Source: Myrica gale (taxonomy: Eukaryota > Streptophyta > Magnoliopsida > Fagales > Myricaceae). From it: a DNA stretch of 64,000 bases. Under the pieces are notes generated by a model. It searched no databases, was not told the DNA's origin, and saw only the letters and a program-made list of their open reading frames with translations. The stretch covers positions 20,219,001 to 20,283,000 of the forward strand of contig OZ005610.1 in NCBI GenBank assembly GCA_963930655.1, read 5' to 3'. Positions 1-10,090 of the stretch are shown here, in pieces. The position numbers and the translations under genes were made by a program. How positions within the stretch are numbered: position 1 is the first letter of the stretch; the number at the start of each line of letters is the position of its first letter.

Positions 1-165
1 ATGCAAAGTTAAAGAAACAAAGAGAGAGCATTTTTCCCTCGAGTTTTTCGTCCACGACATGATGTTTTAGGTACCAAAACTGAAGCCTAGAAGCAATATC
101 TTGTGTTCCCTAATGTGGACGTGGAAAACACAAGAGTAACAGGGGAATAAATGAAGGTGATTTAC

Positions 166-447
166 CTCTTCACTAAATAGAGGTTGCACTAAATTATGAG
201 GCCTCTCGTTTGCATTCACTTCTTCACTTGCTGTCGTGCCTGAACTGTCAGGGTTGAATATGAAACTTATCAACTTCGGACAGTGCTCTATGACCAACCT
301 CTTCAAGGATAGAAATTGGATATTATGTCCGATGCAAAATCTTTTTAGGATCGGAAGATCTCCCAGGCACAACTTTTCCAGGCGAGGGAACAACTCTTTC
401 AGACTTGCTATATTTCCTTCATCTTCTACATTTTCTTTTAGTAGTAT
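166..447 (-). pseudogene. LRR exon of the broken CC-NB-ARC-LRR gene
   Basis: The minus strand reads as leucine-rich repeats of the RPS2/At4g27190-like resistance family: a run like LKELFPRLEKLCLGDLP, then LKRLVIEHCPKLISF. The exon is bounded by a plausible acceptor (cag at 448-450) and a donor (gaagag/gtaaat ending at 166), giving 282 bp. It ends the same way as the exon ending at 2150, with acidic residues just before GT, as expected for serial LRR exons in this family. The exon is intact, but the gene upstream is dead, so it can only be a relic unless spliced into another transcript. The gene may continue beyond the left edge. Confidence 0.7.
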
Positions 448-1036
448 CTGACGCCGGACAGAATAACGATTATTCTGTAGGCTAAACAAAAGGCGATTTG
501 CGAGAAGGGAAAGAGAGAATTTCGACCCAAAGAATTTAGAAACACTCTGGATTCAATAAAATTCGTAATAGTCAGGAATGAATCAAAACAACCCACAAGC
601 CGGGTTAAAATAGCTGAAATTCGACCCTTGATGGAATTTTGCCAAAACTAGCAAAACCCTAAAAGTCTTACTAAAACGAAATATGGAAAGAAATAAAGTG
701 ATTGCCAAAAATCTGGCCTAAATCGGGTTCAGAATTATTTCCTTATCGACAAAAAGGAAATTACCATAAATAGCACAAATTAACTAAAATTAGGGATTTG
801 AAAATGAAATCAGCGGATTTGGAGCTCGAAACGAGGTGCACCGAGCATAGCTGGGTGGCTATGACGTGCGCGCCGAAAAAAGCTTTCCGAATTGGGGTCA
901 CGGGCGCGAATCGGACACCTGTAGCCAAAGTTATGGCCAAAATATCGACACGTGCACGGAAACTACCCAATTAGGCTAAATCACGATTTCTTGCCAATTT
1001 TGCGTTGATCCTCCCTCTCCAGTTAATTCAGCGCCT
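448..1036. other. Intron or spacer of the NLR pseudogene, nothing recognised
   Basis: There is no coding similarity I can support on either strand. By position it would be an intron between LRR exons of the minus-strand pseudogene. Confidence 0.5.
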
Positions 1037-1264
1037 TCAATGAGCAATCTGACAGCTCTGCATCATCTGGGTCGGATCCCCCTGCATCAGTATCTCTTCC
1101 ATATTCTCGCATTGGAATACTCGAAGTTCTTTGAGTTGCACCATCGATGTTGCTATAGAAAGTGAGAATAGATATTTTACATTACAAATGCCCTTCACAG
1201 TCAAGTATAATAAGTTCTGAAACCTCGAGGACAATTCCAACTCCTCCAATTTGAGGAACACGAC
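1037..1264 (-). pseudogene. Further LRR exon of the same NLR gene
   Basis: The minus strand reads VVFLKLEELELSS, then LLYLTVKGICNVKYLF and VQLKELRVFQCENMEEIL. This is the LEEL...C..MEEI repeat pattern of C-terminal LRR exons in the RPS2-like family. An acceptor (ctactgctacag) lies just upstream at 1265-1270 in minus-strand order. The frame stops near 1037 after a glutamine/methionine-rich stretch, and I see no clear donor, so the 3' boundary is uncertain. It sits between the main NLR exon and the exon at 166-447, on the same strand. Confidence 0.6.
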
Positions 1265-1860
1265 CTGTAGCAGTAGTTAGTTCTAATTTATCATTCAAAA
1301 TTACTTAATTCATCGATGCACGCCCTACATTTGCATTTAGAGGAATGAATCATCAAACAGATGCCATGTAAAGTTATTAATTACTAGTACTATTCATTAG
1401 CACACTTGACCTTCAAATCTATGGTAACATGTGTCAAGGGTAGATAAGACATTTATAAAATATTAGTGGTGTTTGTTAACCATCCAAAATTTTTCACCAA
1501 TTTTAACACTTCAAAATTTTAACACTCAAACCCTACTGAATAATGAAAAAAAAAAAAACGAAAGGACCTTTGACGGCCAGATGGCTTACATTATATGATA
1601 TGTCAAAAGTCATTTCCTATTCCAAAATTCAATGATAGATGCAATTCAAAAAGTCATGCCCTCAAATGAAGTCCCAGTACAAGATGTGAAGCCACGTGTC
1701 ACAAAAATTCTGTTAGACTAAATAGGAATAATCTTTTTGTAAAGCAACGTACCACGTGAAATGTCTTACATAACAAAAATGTTAAATGTGTATCCACATC
1801 ATTAACTGAAAACCAACAATTTTTTTTCTGTTGATTTTGGTGGACATCATAATATTTTAA
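1265..1860. other. Intronic AT-rich spacer
   Basis: No gene is recognised here. A short stretch around 1468-1528 starts gtgtttgttaacc and has aaaattt motifs like the small elements at 5411 and 28749, but it is too short to call. Confidence 0.4.
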
Positions 1861-2202
1861 TTTATACACTATTATAAGAGAAGAGTTGTCATGCGTTGGA
1901 GGATATTAAACCATGGCGTACCTGTTCGTCTGGTACTGGCATGTGAAATTCAAGCTGGTTGCTGTCCGAAATAATTTATACACTATTATAAGAGAAGAGT
2001 TGTCATGCGTTGGAGGATATTAAACCATGGCGTACCTGTTCGTCTGGTACTGGCATGTGAAATTCAAGCTGGTTGCTGTCCGAAATAATTTATACACTAT
2101 TATAAGAGAAGAGTTGTCATGCGTTGGAGGATATTAAACCATGGCGTACCTGTTCGTCTGGTACTGGCATGTGAAATTCAAGCTGGTTGCTGTCCGAAAT
2201 AA
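1861..2202. repeat. Perfect 114-bp tandem triplication over a splice donor
   Basis: Three head-to-tail copies start at 1861, 1975 and 2089, with a period of exactly 114 bp and no difference that I can see. On the minus strand each copy contains the last codons of the main NLR exon (ending MPVPDEQ) followed by gtacgcc, so the splice donor is present three times (after 2150, 2036 and 1922). 114 is divisible by 3, but reading through copy 3 hits a stop at about 2117. The identity implies a very recent duplication or an assembly collapse/expansion. Confidence 0.9.
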
Positions 2203-3955
2203 TTTCTTCGTAGGCATTACTGATTAAGAAGCTAATGAGCTTTGGAAGACCATCTAACAACAACTTCAGCAGCCGAGGGAATAAGATGATCGTATCTCTA
2301 TCCCCATCTTCTATTTTGCCTTCACCTTCTTTCACGAATATAGCGCATATCTTGCTGCATTCTTTTATCTCCAATTCTTTGAGTAGTGAAAGCCCCCTCG
2401 CCACGGATGATGAGAAGACAAACTTTAATTTCTCACAATGCTCACCTTTACAACTCGTAACTTGCCAAACGATGTAGTGGGAAGTTGGCCCTGACATATT
2501 CCTTCCAAGCTGATCATATTTTTTAGAACAATTTTCTCCCAAGAAAGGTGATAGCTGACATGGTTGAGCTAATGATACGCTTAATTTCAGCATTGTTTTG
2601 GATCTGGAGATCCTTCAAATGTTGAAATCCTTCTATATCTAACTCCTCCACAAACCTCGTAATGCCCTTCAACTCATCAATAAAAAGGCGTTGGCTTTTC
2701 TTCAACTGCATTTGCATTTTAATCCTCGCCTACGCCTGAAAGCATGTTTTCAGCTTGAATTTTAATGTTCTCGAGGTTTCGTGCTGATCGGACCAGTCCC
2801 AGTACCAAACATCTCCAACAAGTATTTTGTGTCTTTCCAAATTTTCAAACATCAGATCTTTCGGCAGAATGCTGGAATCTGGAATGTGTATCTCTAAAGT
2901 AGTCAAATGTGATAGAATGCGCTTTAGCTCAACAAGGCTAGCATTTTTTCTTTCCTTAGTGTCGAGTCCTTCAGCCTCCCATTGATTAAAACTGTTCTCA
3001 TGTATAACTCTTCTAATTTTGCCAAGCTTGACAGGACATTAGGTGGAATCACTTCAAGTTCTGAACAATCACTCAAATCCAACAACTGTAAACTTGTCAA
3101 CAACCCTATCTCTCTCGGCAATTGTGTGATATTAGATGAATGGAGGCTTAGAACTTGTAGATTCTTGAGCTCTCCAATTAGAGATATGTCTCCCAGCACA
3201 CAACCATCCAGACACAATGTTTGGAGATTTGTAAGAACAAGAACTGATGGAGGAAGAGACGGAAGTCGCATTCTTTTCAAATCCAAAACTCTGAGATTCT
3301 TCAACCCCTTAAAAAAGTCATCTGGCATGTGGAGCGAATAACCATTTTCATAATGACCAAACAAAAAAAATCTTAATTTCGAACATTCCATTCCACTGGG
3401 TAGTTCATGGATGTCTTCCTGAAAAACAAAGAGCGCTTCGCATCTTTGGAGTACATCAACATCTCGCCATGCATTGAACCCACTGTCATCGCTCATGACC
3501 AACATATTATGATTCTTGGACGCAATATGTCTACCAATATCCCGAACAACGTCATGCATACTGAAGCGATCAGGATAAGATGGATTAAATGATCTTTGCA
3601 ATCGACAAGAGTCTTCGAGAGCACCAATTACTCTATGTAATCTGTTGGTTGAATCTTCCAATGTAATAATTCCGTGAAATAGACGCAAACCATAGCAATA
3701 TTTTAACAAGTCCCAAAAGTGAATGTCGTTTGCCATTAGAGCACAATACGAAAAGACGTCTTTAAACTCGTCGCATTCAAGATGCTCATAACTCAGTTCT
3801 ACAGGCATGTAGACTTCCCGCAGCATCTCTGGGACGTGTCCTGGAACGGGTCTTGTTAGTCGGCGCAGGGCATCATTCCACTGAGGTAAATCCTTATTTT
3901 TTAATGCCTTAGAGACTGTCACAAGTGCAACAGGCAGGCCTCCACATTTTTCGGC
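2150..3955 (-). pseudogene. CC-NB-ARC-LRR pseudogene, ARC2 and LRR half
   Basis: The minus strand continues the NB-ARC exon that the Pack-MULE splits. It starts with the GGLP motif (AEKCGGLPVALVTVSKALK), then the ARC2 region with MHD (FSMHDVVRDIGRHIA), then LRRs such as LKNLRVLDLKRMRLPSLP and LTSLQLLDLSDCSELEVIP. Lesions are visible: a frameshift near 2965, where the frame moves from LKDSTLRKEK to TKERKNASLVELKR, and an in-frame TAG after TCFQA at about 2730. The exon ends at 2150 with donor gtacgc. The family acts as a cytoplasmic intracellular immune receptor; this copy cannot encode one. Confidence 0.9.
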
Positions 3956-4077
3956 GGGAAATGCTTGGGCTCCCGCCCAGGTCCCGACGCCATCCCGACA
4001 GAAGGGTGAAATGACTTTTTCACCCTTCTCCAGCCAGCTTAAAATTACATTCTAATTGCGCCTTTACTTGAAAAGAC
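3956..4077 (+). repeat. Left terminal inverted repeat of the Pack-MULE
   Basis: This is the reverse complement of 5681-5804, with only a handful of differences (cccgac/ccagac, cagctt/cggctt, attac/attgc, and a 2-base gap near the inner end). The high similarity suggests a recent insertion. Confidence 0.92.
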
Positions 4078-4886
4078 ACCGTGGAAACCAGTGAGGTAAT
4101 GGCAGACATTGTTATAAAGAACTTGGACGCTCACTTTTCAAACAAGCCACTGCTGACTCCGGTTTTTTTTTTTTTTATTTAGGAGGTTGGCACGACATGT
4201 TGGCTTTTCTTGGCACAATTTCTTCTATGGTGTCCTATGTTTTCCTCAATTTTCTATCAACTTCGCTGGAGAATTTTGCTCCTTGCGTTCCCCCTTGGTT
4301 ATGGATAATAACTTATGAATGCAGAGACCTATAACTTTCTCTAACTTCAAGAGGAGAGCGGAGATATAATAAGCAGATTTACATGAAACAGAACACATCA
4401 CCGGAGATGCTTTCCTACAGAACTTGATACTAACGAACAACAATGAAGAGTCGAAGACAAAAACAATTCTTCTTCAGCGTTTCAACACATTTGAATCTTA
4501 AATTCGCCATGATAGTTTAATTTTTCAGGTTTCCAATTTAAAAGCCTTCTCAGCAACCTTAAAGATAATTGAAGATTAGAGAAATGGACAAATTTCGAAC
4601 AGGATTAACGTAAGAACAACTAAGCCATGTACAAAAATGGAACATTGCTAAATGCCCCCAAAGAGCATTACAAGGCCATCAAAATCCAGCAGTCCTCCCA
4701 TATGGCAACGTTCATACATTTTTTATGGAACCCTGATATTTTCATCATTTTTACTACAACGGTCCTCCCTAGTGCTGCTTCTTTTCAACCAACCACACAA
4801 TTTTCACAAAAAGGTCATGGAAAAGTGCGGTGCGCTTTTTCCTCTTCTTCTGTCGAAATTCTTTACAACCAAACACTGCATTAACA
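4078..4886. other. Pack-MULE interior downstream of the captured gene
   Basis: I see no coding match. This may be the captured 3' flank of the dynein light chain gene. It contains a T-run at 4162-4173. Confidence 0.4.
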
Positions 4887-5410
4887 TCATGGAGAGAAGG
4901 AAGCAGCCCCTTTGAAGATGAGAAAATTGAGAGTTTCCAATTTAAAGTAGATGAAAGTTCCCTTAGAATAAGTGAAGAAACACCCAAAATTGGAACCCAC
5001 CACGCACTGCCATCCACCCCCATAGCTCTCGTCAAAATCCTGCCAACAACAGATTTCAGCTCTATAACAAACACACAGAAGAATAGAACATATTCAACTC
5101 TATCTTTTGTTCTTTTCTTCTTCTTTTTCCCCCGTTCCCTTTGTATGGTACCCAAAAAATATTACTCCAATTACGCCAAAAAAAACTAAAAAAAAGGACG
5201 AGAAGGAACACCATAGTAAATGAAGATTGTTGAGGAGAAAAAAAAAAAGAACTACTTTCTCAATTGAGAGAGAAAAAAGAGAACCTTTTTCATGTGGGCA
5301 GCGATGGATCTGCAGTCAACGACATCGTAGAGATCCAAAGCTTGAGAAGCAGAAGCCATAGCTTGGATCTGCATCTTTACTGGCATGTCAATAATGTCTT
5401 CACCAAGGTG
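4887..5410 (-). pseudogene. Captured dynein light chain (LC8-type) gene fragment inside the Pack-MULE
   Basis: Exon A (5410-5285) reads DMPVKMQIQAMASASQALDL and ends in HMKK at a GT donor. Exon B (5039-4887) starts at an AG acceptor and reads DFDESYGGGWQCVVGSNFGC, then FFTYSKGTFIYFKLETLNFL, then IFKG, ending at a TGA. This matches the plant LC8-like light chain fold: an alpha-helical half, then the GWxCVVG...FIYF beta strands. LC8 proteins are dimeric hub proteins that bind short linear motifs. The intron (5284-5040) is retained, both exons are open and in phase (42 and 50 codons plus stop), and only the N-terminal part is missing. The nested element at 5411 truncates it upstream. It could still give a short protein from the internal Met at 5386. 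Confidence 0.85.
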
Positions 5411-5645
5411 GTGTTTGTTATGTTAAAATTTTAGTAAAATTTTAGGAGTTGGTAAAAAGGTTGAAGAGAGAGAATTAAAAAAGTGAAAAAGTTAGAGAAA
5501 AAGTAAGAGAGAGAATGAAAAAGTAAGTAAAAAAGTGAAAAAATGAAAAAAAAAAGTTAGAGAAAAAATAAGGAGAGAGAATGAAAAAGTATGGATGTTA
5601 AAATTTTGGTAAAATTTTGTTAAAACTGTAGTTTAGACAAACACA
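5411..5645. mobile_element. Small purine-rich element with GTGTTTGT ends nested in the Pack-MULE
   Basis: The segment begins gtgtttgttatg...aaaatttt and ends aaaatttt...agacaaacac, so the ends are short inverted repeats (GTGTTTGT). The interior is a GAGAGA/AAAGTGAAAAA purine tract. Similar segments occur near 18600, 28528 and 28749. I see no clear target duplication. It abuts the captured exon at 5410. Confidence 0.5.
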
Positions 5646-5680
5646 ATGCAAAGCTTAAAAGGGAACAAAGCCCAGTACCT

Positions 5681-5804
5681 GTCTTTTCAAGTGTAAAGGC
5701 GCAATTAGAATGCAATTTTAAGCCGGCTGGAGAAGGGTGAAAAAGTCATTTCACCCTTCTGTCTGGATGGCGTCGGGACCTGGGCGGGAGCCCAAGCATT
5801 TCCC
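5681..5804 (-). repeat. Right terminal inverted repeat of the Pack-MULE
   Basis: This is the partner of 3956-4077. Its outer end reads ...ccaagcatttccc and is followed directly by the 9-bp target duplication ttttacggc (5805-5813). Confidence 0.92.
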
Positions 5805-6804
5805 TTTTACGGCTACCTTAGTTGCTGTGGGTAAAATACTAGGGTTTTTGACATATTTACCCCCCATCTTTTCAAATAAACTCCATGCTTCTTGACTGCC
5901 TAAAACCCTGAGTTCAATATCCCTTTTGGTGCCCATATCAGTCAATACATCACGATGTCTAGAAATCAGTATCAATTTGCATCCCTCTAACGGAATTCCT
6001 ATTTCCTTCACCAAATCAAGTTTCACTTTCTTCCAAATGTCATCTAAAATAATGAGGGTCTTCTTGTCTTGCGGCTTTATCCTCTCCCGCAGACGACTTG
6101 CTCTCACGTTTACTGTTTCCCCATCCAACTTTATACCCAGCTTTTCTTCAACTTCTTGTTGAATTCCTTTCGTATCCGGGCTCGGTGTCACGGATGCCAT
6201 AACCACCTCATCAAACAGCTTTTCTTCCTCGGCTTGGATGGCAACTTGTTCCACGAGTGTAGTCTTGCCGACCCCACCCATCCCCAAACCCCAATCACAT
6301 TGTTCTCAGTGTCTCGCAATGCAGTCAAAAGTTCTTCCGTGGACCGCCTTCTTGATGCCAACATCACGTAATCAGGATCTGTAGGAATTAGCTCTTGTGG
6401 AGGAGGACGATAGGAAACAGCGGTGCCAAATCTACCCATTTCATTACGGATGTTACAAATAGCTTCCACTATCTTCCTTGCTCTACGGCTTTGCTGATGC
6501 CGTCGCTTCACGTCGAGGCATACCCCAAGTGAACACTCCACCTTCACTTCGACTTCAAGAACTTCCCTGACATTCTCTGTTTCCGCCCCCACCTCTTAAC
6601 CGCGCCTTCAATTTCCTCACCATTTCTCCTAGCAGCTTCCGTGAGACGTAGCACCGTACTTTTAGCATCTTGCAACTTCTCTTCCTCACTCTTCATGTTC
6701 TGAATGTTGCTGCTGTAGCGAAATGAATCAAATAGCCACCGTCCGACTGGTTACACTGCATACTCAGAAATTTTTGCGCCAATCGAAATAACAAATTGAA
6801 CCAT
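5805..6804 (-). pseudogene. CC-NB-ARC-LRR pseudogene, coiled-coil and NB half
   Basis: The minus-strand start is at 6804 (MVQFVISIGAKISEYAV), followed by a TAA where the family has the residue before PVGR. Then come the coiled coil (SNIQNMKSEEEKLQDAKS; EEIEGAVKRW), a frameshift near 6590, the CC/NB linker (VSYRPPP), and a 1-base frameshift inside the P-loop at about 6285 (frame A ends GVWG, frame B resumes MGGVGKTT). Downstream motifs are visible: kinase 2 (KTLIILDDIW), RNBS-B-like (KLILISR) and EAWSLFEKMGG. The exon is then cut by the Pack-MULE at 5804. The lesions are independent, so the gene was probably not under selection for some time. Confidence 0.88.
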
Positions 6805-7204
6805 TCTTGCAAGTAGAGAAACTAAGACCGAGAAAAAAGAACAAGGAACTGCAAGGAGAATAAATCACGGGGAGAAACAAAGAACTAAAGGCCGGACCTT
6901 CCCTGGGGACATTGATATGGGGCTTGAGTAAGAAGACAATATTTGAATATACAGTTACCTTTCTGCAAAACAGTAGTCAATACCAACGATACTAACATGA
7001 CAATAAAAGGAATGCTTAACTAGTTAACTGAATCCAGCTCTTTTTCTATAGAAGGCCATGCAATATCCTAAGTTCAAAGGAGACAATTTTCTGGACAAGT
7101 GATAAGAATAATAACTGCCAAATCAATTCTGCCATGCATTCTTGATAAGAATAGAAAGGTTTAGTTTGCAAAAACTACCTAATACCGAACGGCAAAAATA
7201 GATA
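6805..7204. other. Spacer upstream of the NLR pseudogene
   Basis: This is the expected promoter/5' leader position of the dead NLR gene. I see no gene. The last 9 bp (7196-7204, aaatagata) are the left target duplication of the next element. Confidence 0.5.
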
Positions 7205-8268
7205 GGCTTAAATATTTCACATACCCCTGTGGTTTGACTTTTTCCTGAATATACCCCTGGGGTTCAATTTGTTGTCCCGCTGCCCCTGTGGTGACCTACC
7301 ATTCCCATAAGTATCTCTCCGTGCTGATTCCATCTCCAACTTAACAGAAGATGCTGAGGTGTCAACATTTGACACGTGATAGCCAATACTGAGATGACAC
7401 GTGGAAGCTTAGCTGACATGGCATATAAGCAGCATAATCACATTGTCGGCAAAAAACAAAAACTAATCGAAATTTTCAATAGGAGAAAGAACGTTCATAA
7501 GTATTATTAAAAAACAAAAGCAAAAGAAAAAAAGAAAGCTCACTAGCAGTAGCATATAGAGAAGAAGAAGAGCAAATTTGATATATACGATATAATCCTA
7601 GTCGGCAACCGCATTTTCTTCAAGAACTCTCCATATCCTCCTCCGAAATCTTCGAATTCTCACCTCCACCACCATCGTCAGCAGCAGCACCAGTCAAATG
7701 CTGCTGAACCAGCTTGAAGAACCTCATCAACTGGTTTTTCTCCGTCAACCCCAAGCTCTTGTCCTTGAATATCGCCGCTCGAGAGTCCGACACGTTCATC
7801 AATTTTTTCCTACTCTCTTTGTACACGAAGCTGGCATCAATGCTTTTGAACTCCATGTACTGGCTGGCTCCGGATCTCAGCATGAAATCGATGGTCCACA
7901 CAAGTATATGTTGAACTTTCGGAAATGTTCTTCAACGAAAATGTCAGGGGCATAGGAAGAAATGTCGATGTGCGAGTAGATAGGCCTGGGTGTAAGGGCT
8001 ACAACACTGTAATCATGGTCATCGGACATGGTAAAGGGCGGAGGGGGAGGAGGGCAGAATGGGAAATGTTCTTCCACGTGTCATCTCAGGCTATCAAGTG
8101 TAAAATGTTGGCACCTCAGCATTTCCCGTTAAGTTGGAGACGGAATCAACACGGAGGGGTACTTATGGGAATAGTAGGTCACCACAGGGGCAGCGAGACA
8201 ACAAATTGAATCACATGGGTATATTCAGGAAAAAGTCAAACCACATGGATATGTGAAATATTTAAGCC
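7205..8268. mobile_element. Second Pack-MULE, carrying a Rab escort protein fragment
   Basis: Inverted repeats of about 200 bp (7205-7407 and 8071-8268) start GGCTTAAATATTTCACATA. The flanks carry a perfect 9-bp duplication, aaatagata, at 7196-7204 and 8269-8277. There is no transposase. The 660-bp interior on the minus strand matches a Rab escort protein gene. The arms are more diverged than those of the element at 3956, so this insertion looks older. Confidence 0.92.
7620..8050 (-). pseudogene. Captured Rab escort protein (REP/CHM, GDI-fold) fragment
   Basis: The minus strand reads DYSVVALTPRPIYSHIDISS, then FRKFNIYLCGP. After a deletion and frameshift near 7890 it reads DFMLRSGASQYMEFKSIDAS, AAIFKDKSLGLTEKNQLMRF and SEEDMES before a stop at about 7620. 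This is the N-terminal third of plant Rab escort protein; the KFNIDLCGP...YMEFK pattern is shared with Rab GDI. REP presents Rab GTPases to geranylgeranyl transferase in the cytosol. The deletion removes the segment that normally follows CGP, so no full domain is left. Confidence 0.82.
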
Positions 8269-8277
8269 AAATAGATA

Positions 8278-9846
8278 CCTGTCAAATCAAGTAACTGCCA
8301 ATGAGAACGCGCGACAAGAATAGTGTAGCGGTTTCCAACCGCTATCAACCACTACCACTTTCCTTTCTATGTTAATTGCATTGACCCGTCCTTTATCTCC
8401 TCCATCTGCCTTTATCTCCCATATTACACACATATATATATATAGCAAAGTGTGGTGCTTGAAGATTGTGGGGGTTGGGTTAATTACCTACCTAACACTC
8501 TCCAAAGAAGTGTTAGGTGTGGACATAGCTAAATAGGATTTTATTATCTGTTGGAATTTGTGATATCAATCTATTAAGTGGCTAAGGTGAGTTTAGTTGA
8601 GGTGACTTGTTCTAAAAATCCTAATGGGTTTTGATTCAATTTCCCCAAAAGTGTTAAAAAAAAATGACAAATACAAAATTAGTTCCTATCGTATACGCGA
8701 AAATTGAATTAGTTCTCGTGATAAAAAAAAGTATAAAATTAGTCATCTGATCTCACAAAATCATAAAATTCATTCATTGTGAAGGGACCAACTGTAAACG
8801 AAAATAGGACTAAAATAACTAATTTTATGCTTTTGTTATATGAGAAGACTAAATTCGATTTTCGTATGTACCACAGGATCTGATTTTTCATTTATCCCTA
8901 ACAAAAATTTGCAAGACTGAATACCACGAAGCAGAGTCGAATCTATTGTTTAGGGCCAAGATCTGATTGTTGCTTCCCACAGGCAGCAGGTCTCGAATTC
9001 CATAAATAGGAAGGAGAATGCCGGGTCCATTCATTTATGTCAACAATGAGGGTTGCAGAAATTTAATTTCGTTTTTTTTTTTTAACTTCTGAGTTCAAAC
9101 AAACCGTTTCCTCTTTCTTTGTCAAGAAAGTCTGTAGACTAGTTTCCAAAATTTCTGTAATATTCCTTTAGTACATGCAGGTGCTCAGATCCCTCTGGAA
9201 CTATTTTGCAAGACACATCATCCCAATTTTGCCAAATCTCTGCATTATCCCATGAATTTAATCTATAATCCAGAACTCCTTTCTTTTTTTCTATTTTTTA
9301 TGCAATTTCTCCAGGAATTCTAATACTACTGCGTGCTCGTTCGTATCTTGAAAAGAACAGAAGGGAAGAAGAAGTAAGTTGAGACTTTCACCTCCATTTT
9401 CTCATAATTACTTTGCCTTGAATTTTTTAAGGGACAACTAAGATCAATAACCTGGATGACAACACGATCGGCTCTTTTCAGGTGAAGCTTAAAGAAGAAA
9501 ACCTAGAAGAAATTTCTGGTGCTGTACTCATTGAGGAGGTAGCTGGTAGTAGAAGCCTACAAAACATGGATCATCTTCAGTGGAAGTTTGCTATCACCCT
9601 TCCAAAGAAATGCTTATTCTACTTGCACTTCCATGGATCTTCTCTTGTATTGGACTCTATTTGATCCAAGAAAAAAAATAAAAAGAATGGCCAGCTTTAT
9701 GTTATAAATAACTTCATTTCATACTGCACAATTAGCAAAATGCTTAAACATACTGTTTAAGAATGATAACAATATGGTTGCTTAATTTCACACTTCATAG
9801 ATGCTTTGGGACTTGGTAATTCAAGACCACATAAACAAAGAAAATA
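8278..9846. other. Non-coding spacer between the Pack-MULE and the BAHD pseudogene
   Basis: I recognise no coding sequence. There is an (AT)n run at about 8430-8443 and a diverged inverted repeat at about 8660-8905, listed separately. A 60-codon open frame at 9482-9664 resembles nothing I know. Confidence 0.5.
8660..8905. repeat. Diverged inverted-repeat element
   Basis: The left arm (aaaattgaattagttctcg...ataaaattagt) is roughly the reverse complement of the right arm (actaattttatgc...gactaaattcgatttt). The whole segment is mostly fold-back, like a small MITE. I could not define the ends or a target duplication. Confidence 0.4.
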
Positions 9847-10090
9847 TCATTTTCCACTGAGTAGCATTGTTGGTTCTAGGCACAGGATAGCTTGGTCCTC
9901 GCATAGCTCAGTCAATTCCTTATCAGGCAAAGTCACCATTACCGTCCTCGCATGGCCATCTTCAGTTGAAGGAATTACCACAATCAAACCCTCTCCCTCA
10001 ACATTCCCCGCATGGTAGGATACATGAACCGCCTTCCTACCCTCGTCAAATATCGCATGTGCTAATAGTGACCTAGTGGGACAACCAACC
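9847..10090 (-). pseudogene. BAHD acyltransferase (CER2-like) pseudogene, C-terminal part
   Basis: The minus strand resumes the BAHD frame after the Copia insertion: GCPTRSLLAHAIFDEGRKAV, HVSYHAGNVEGEGLIVV, then ARTVMVTLPDKELTELCEDQ and EPTMLLSG before TGA at 9847-9849. This is the C-terminal end of a CER2-like BAHD protein. The upstream part lies at 17274-17987, on the far side of the retrotransposon. Confidence 0.85.

Larger units (their letters stand above)
3956..5804. mobile_element. Pack-MULE (non-autonomous Mutator-like element) inserted in the NLR exon
   Basis: The terminal inverted repeats are about 122 and 124 bp (3956-4077 and 5681-5804) and begin GGGAAATGCTTGGGCTCCCG; they are nearly identical. 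The flanks carry a 9-bp duplication with one mismatch: tttttcggc at 3947-3955 and ttttacggc at 5805-5813. Long TIRs with 9-bp duplications are the signature of Mutator-like elements. Removing the element and one duplicate copy rejoins the NB-ARC frame (TKVA then EKCGGLP). There is no transposase. The interior holds a captured dynein light chain gene segment and a smaller nested element. It is 1,849 bp long. Confidence 0.92.

Noticed and set aside
4769-5155. 128-codon minus-strand open frame with a hydrophobic start
   Set aside because: It overlaps the dynein light chain exon in a different frame; the LC8 motifs lie in the other frame, so this is a shadow.
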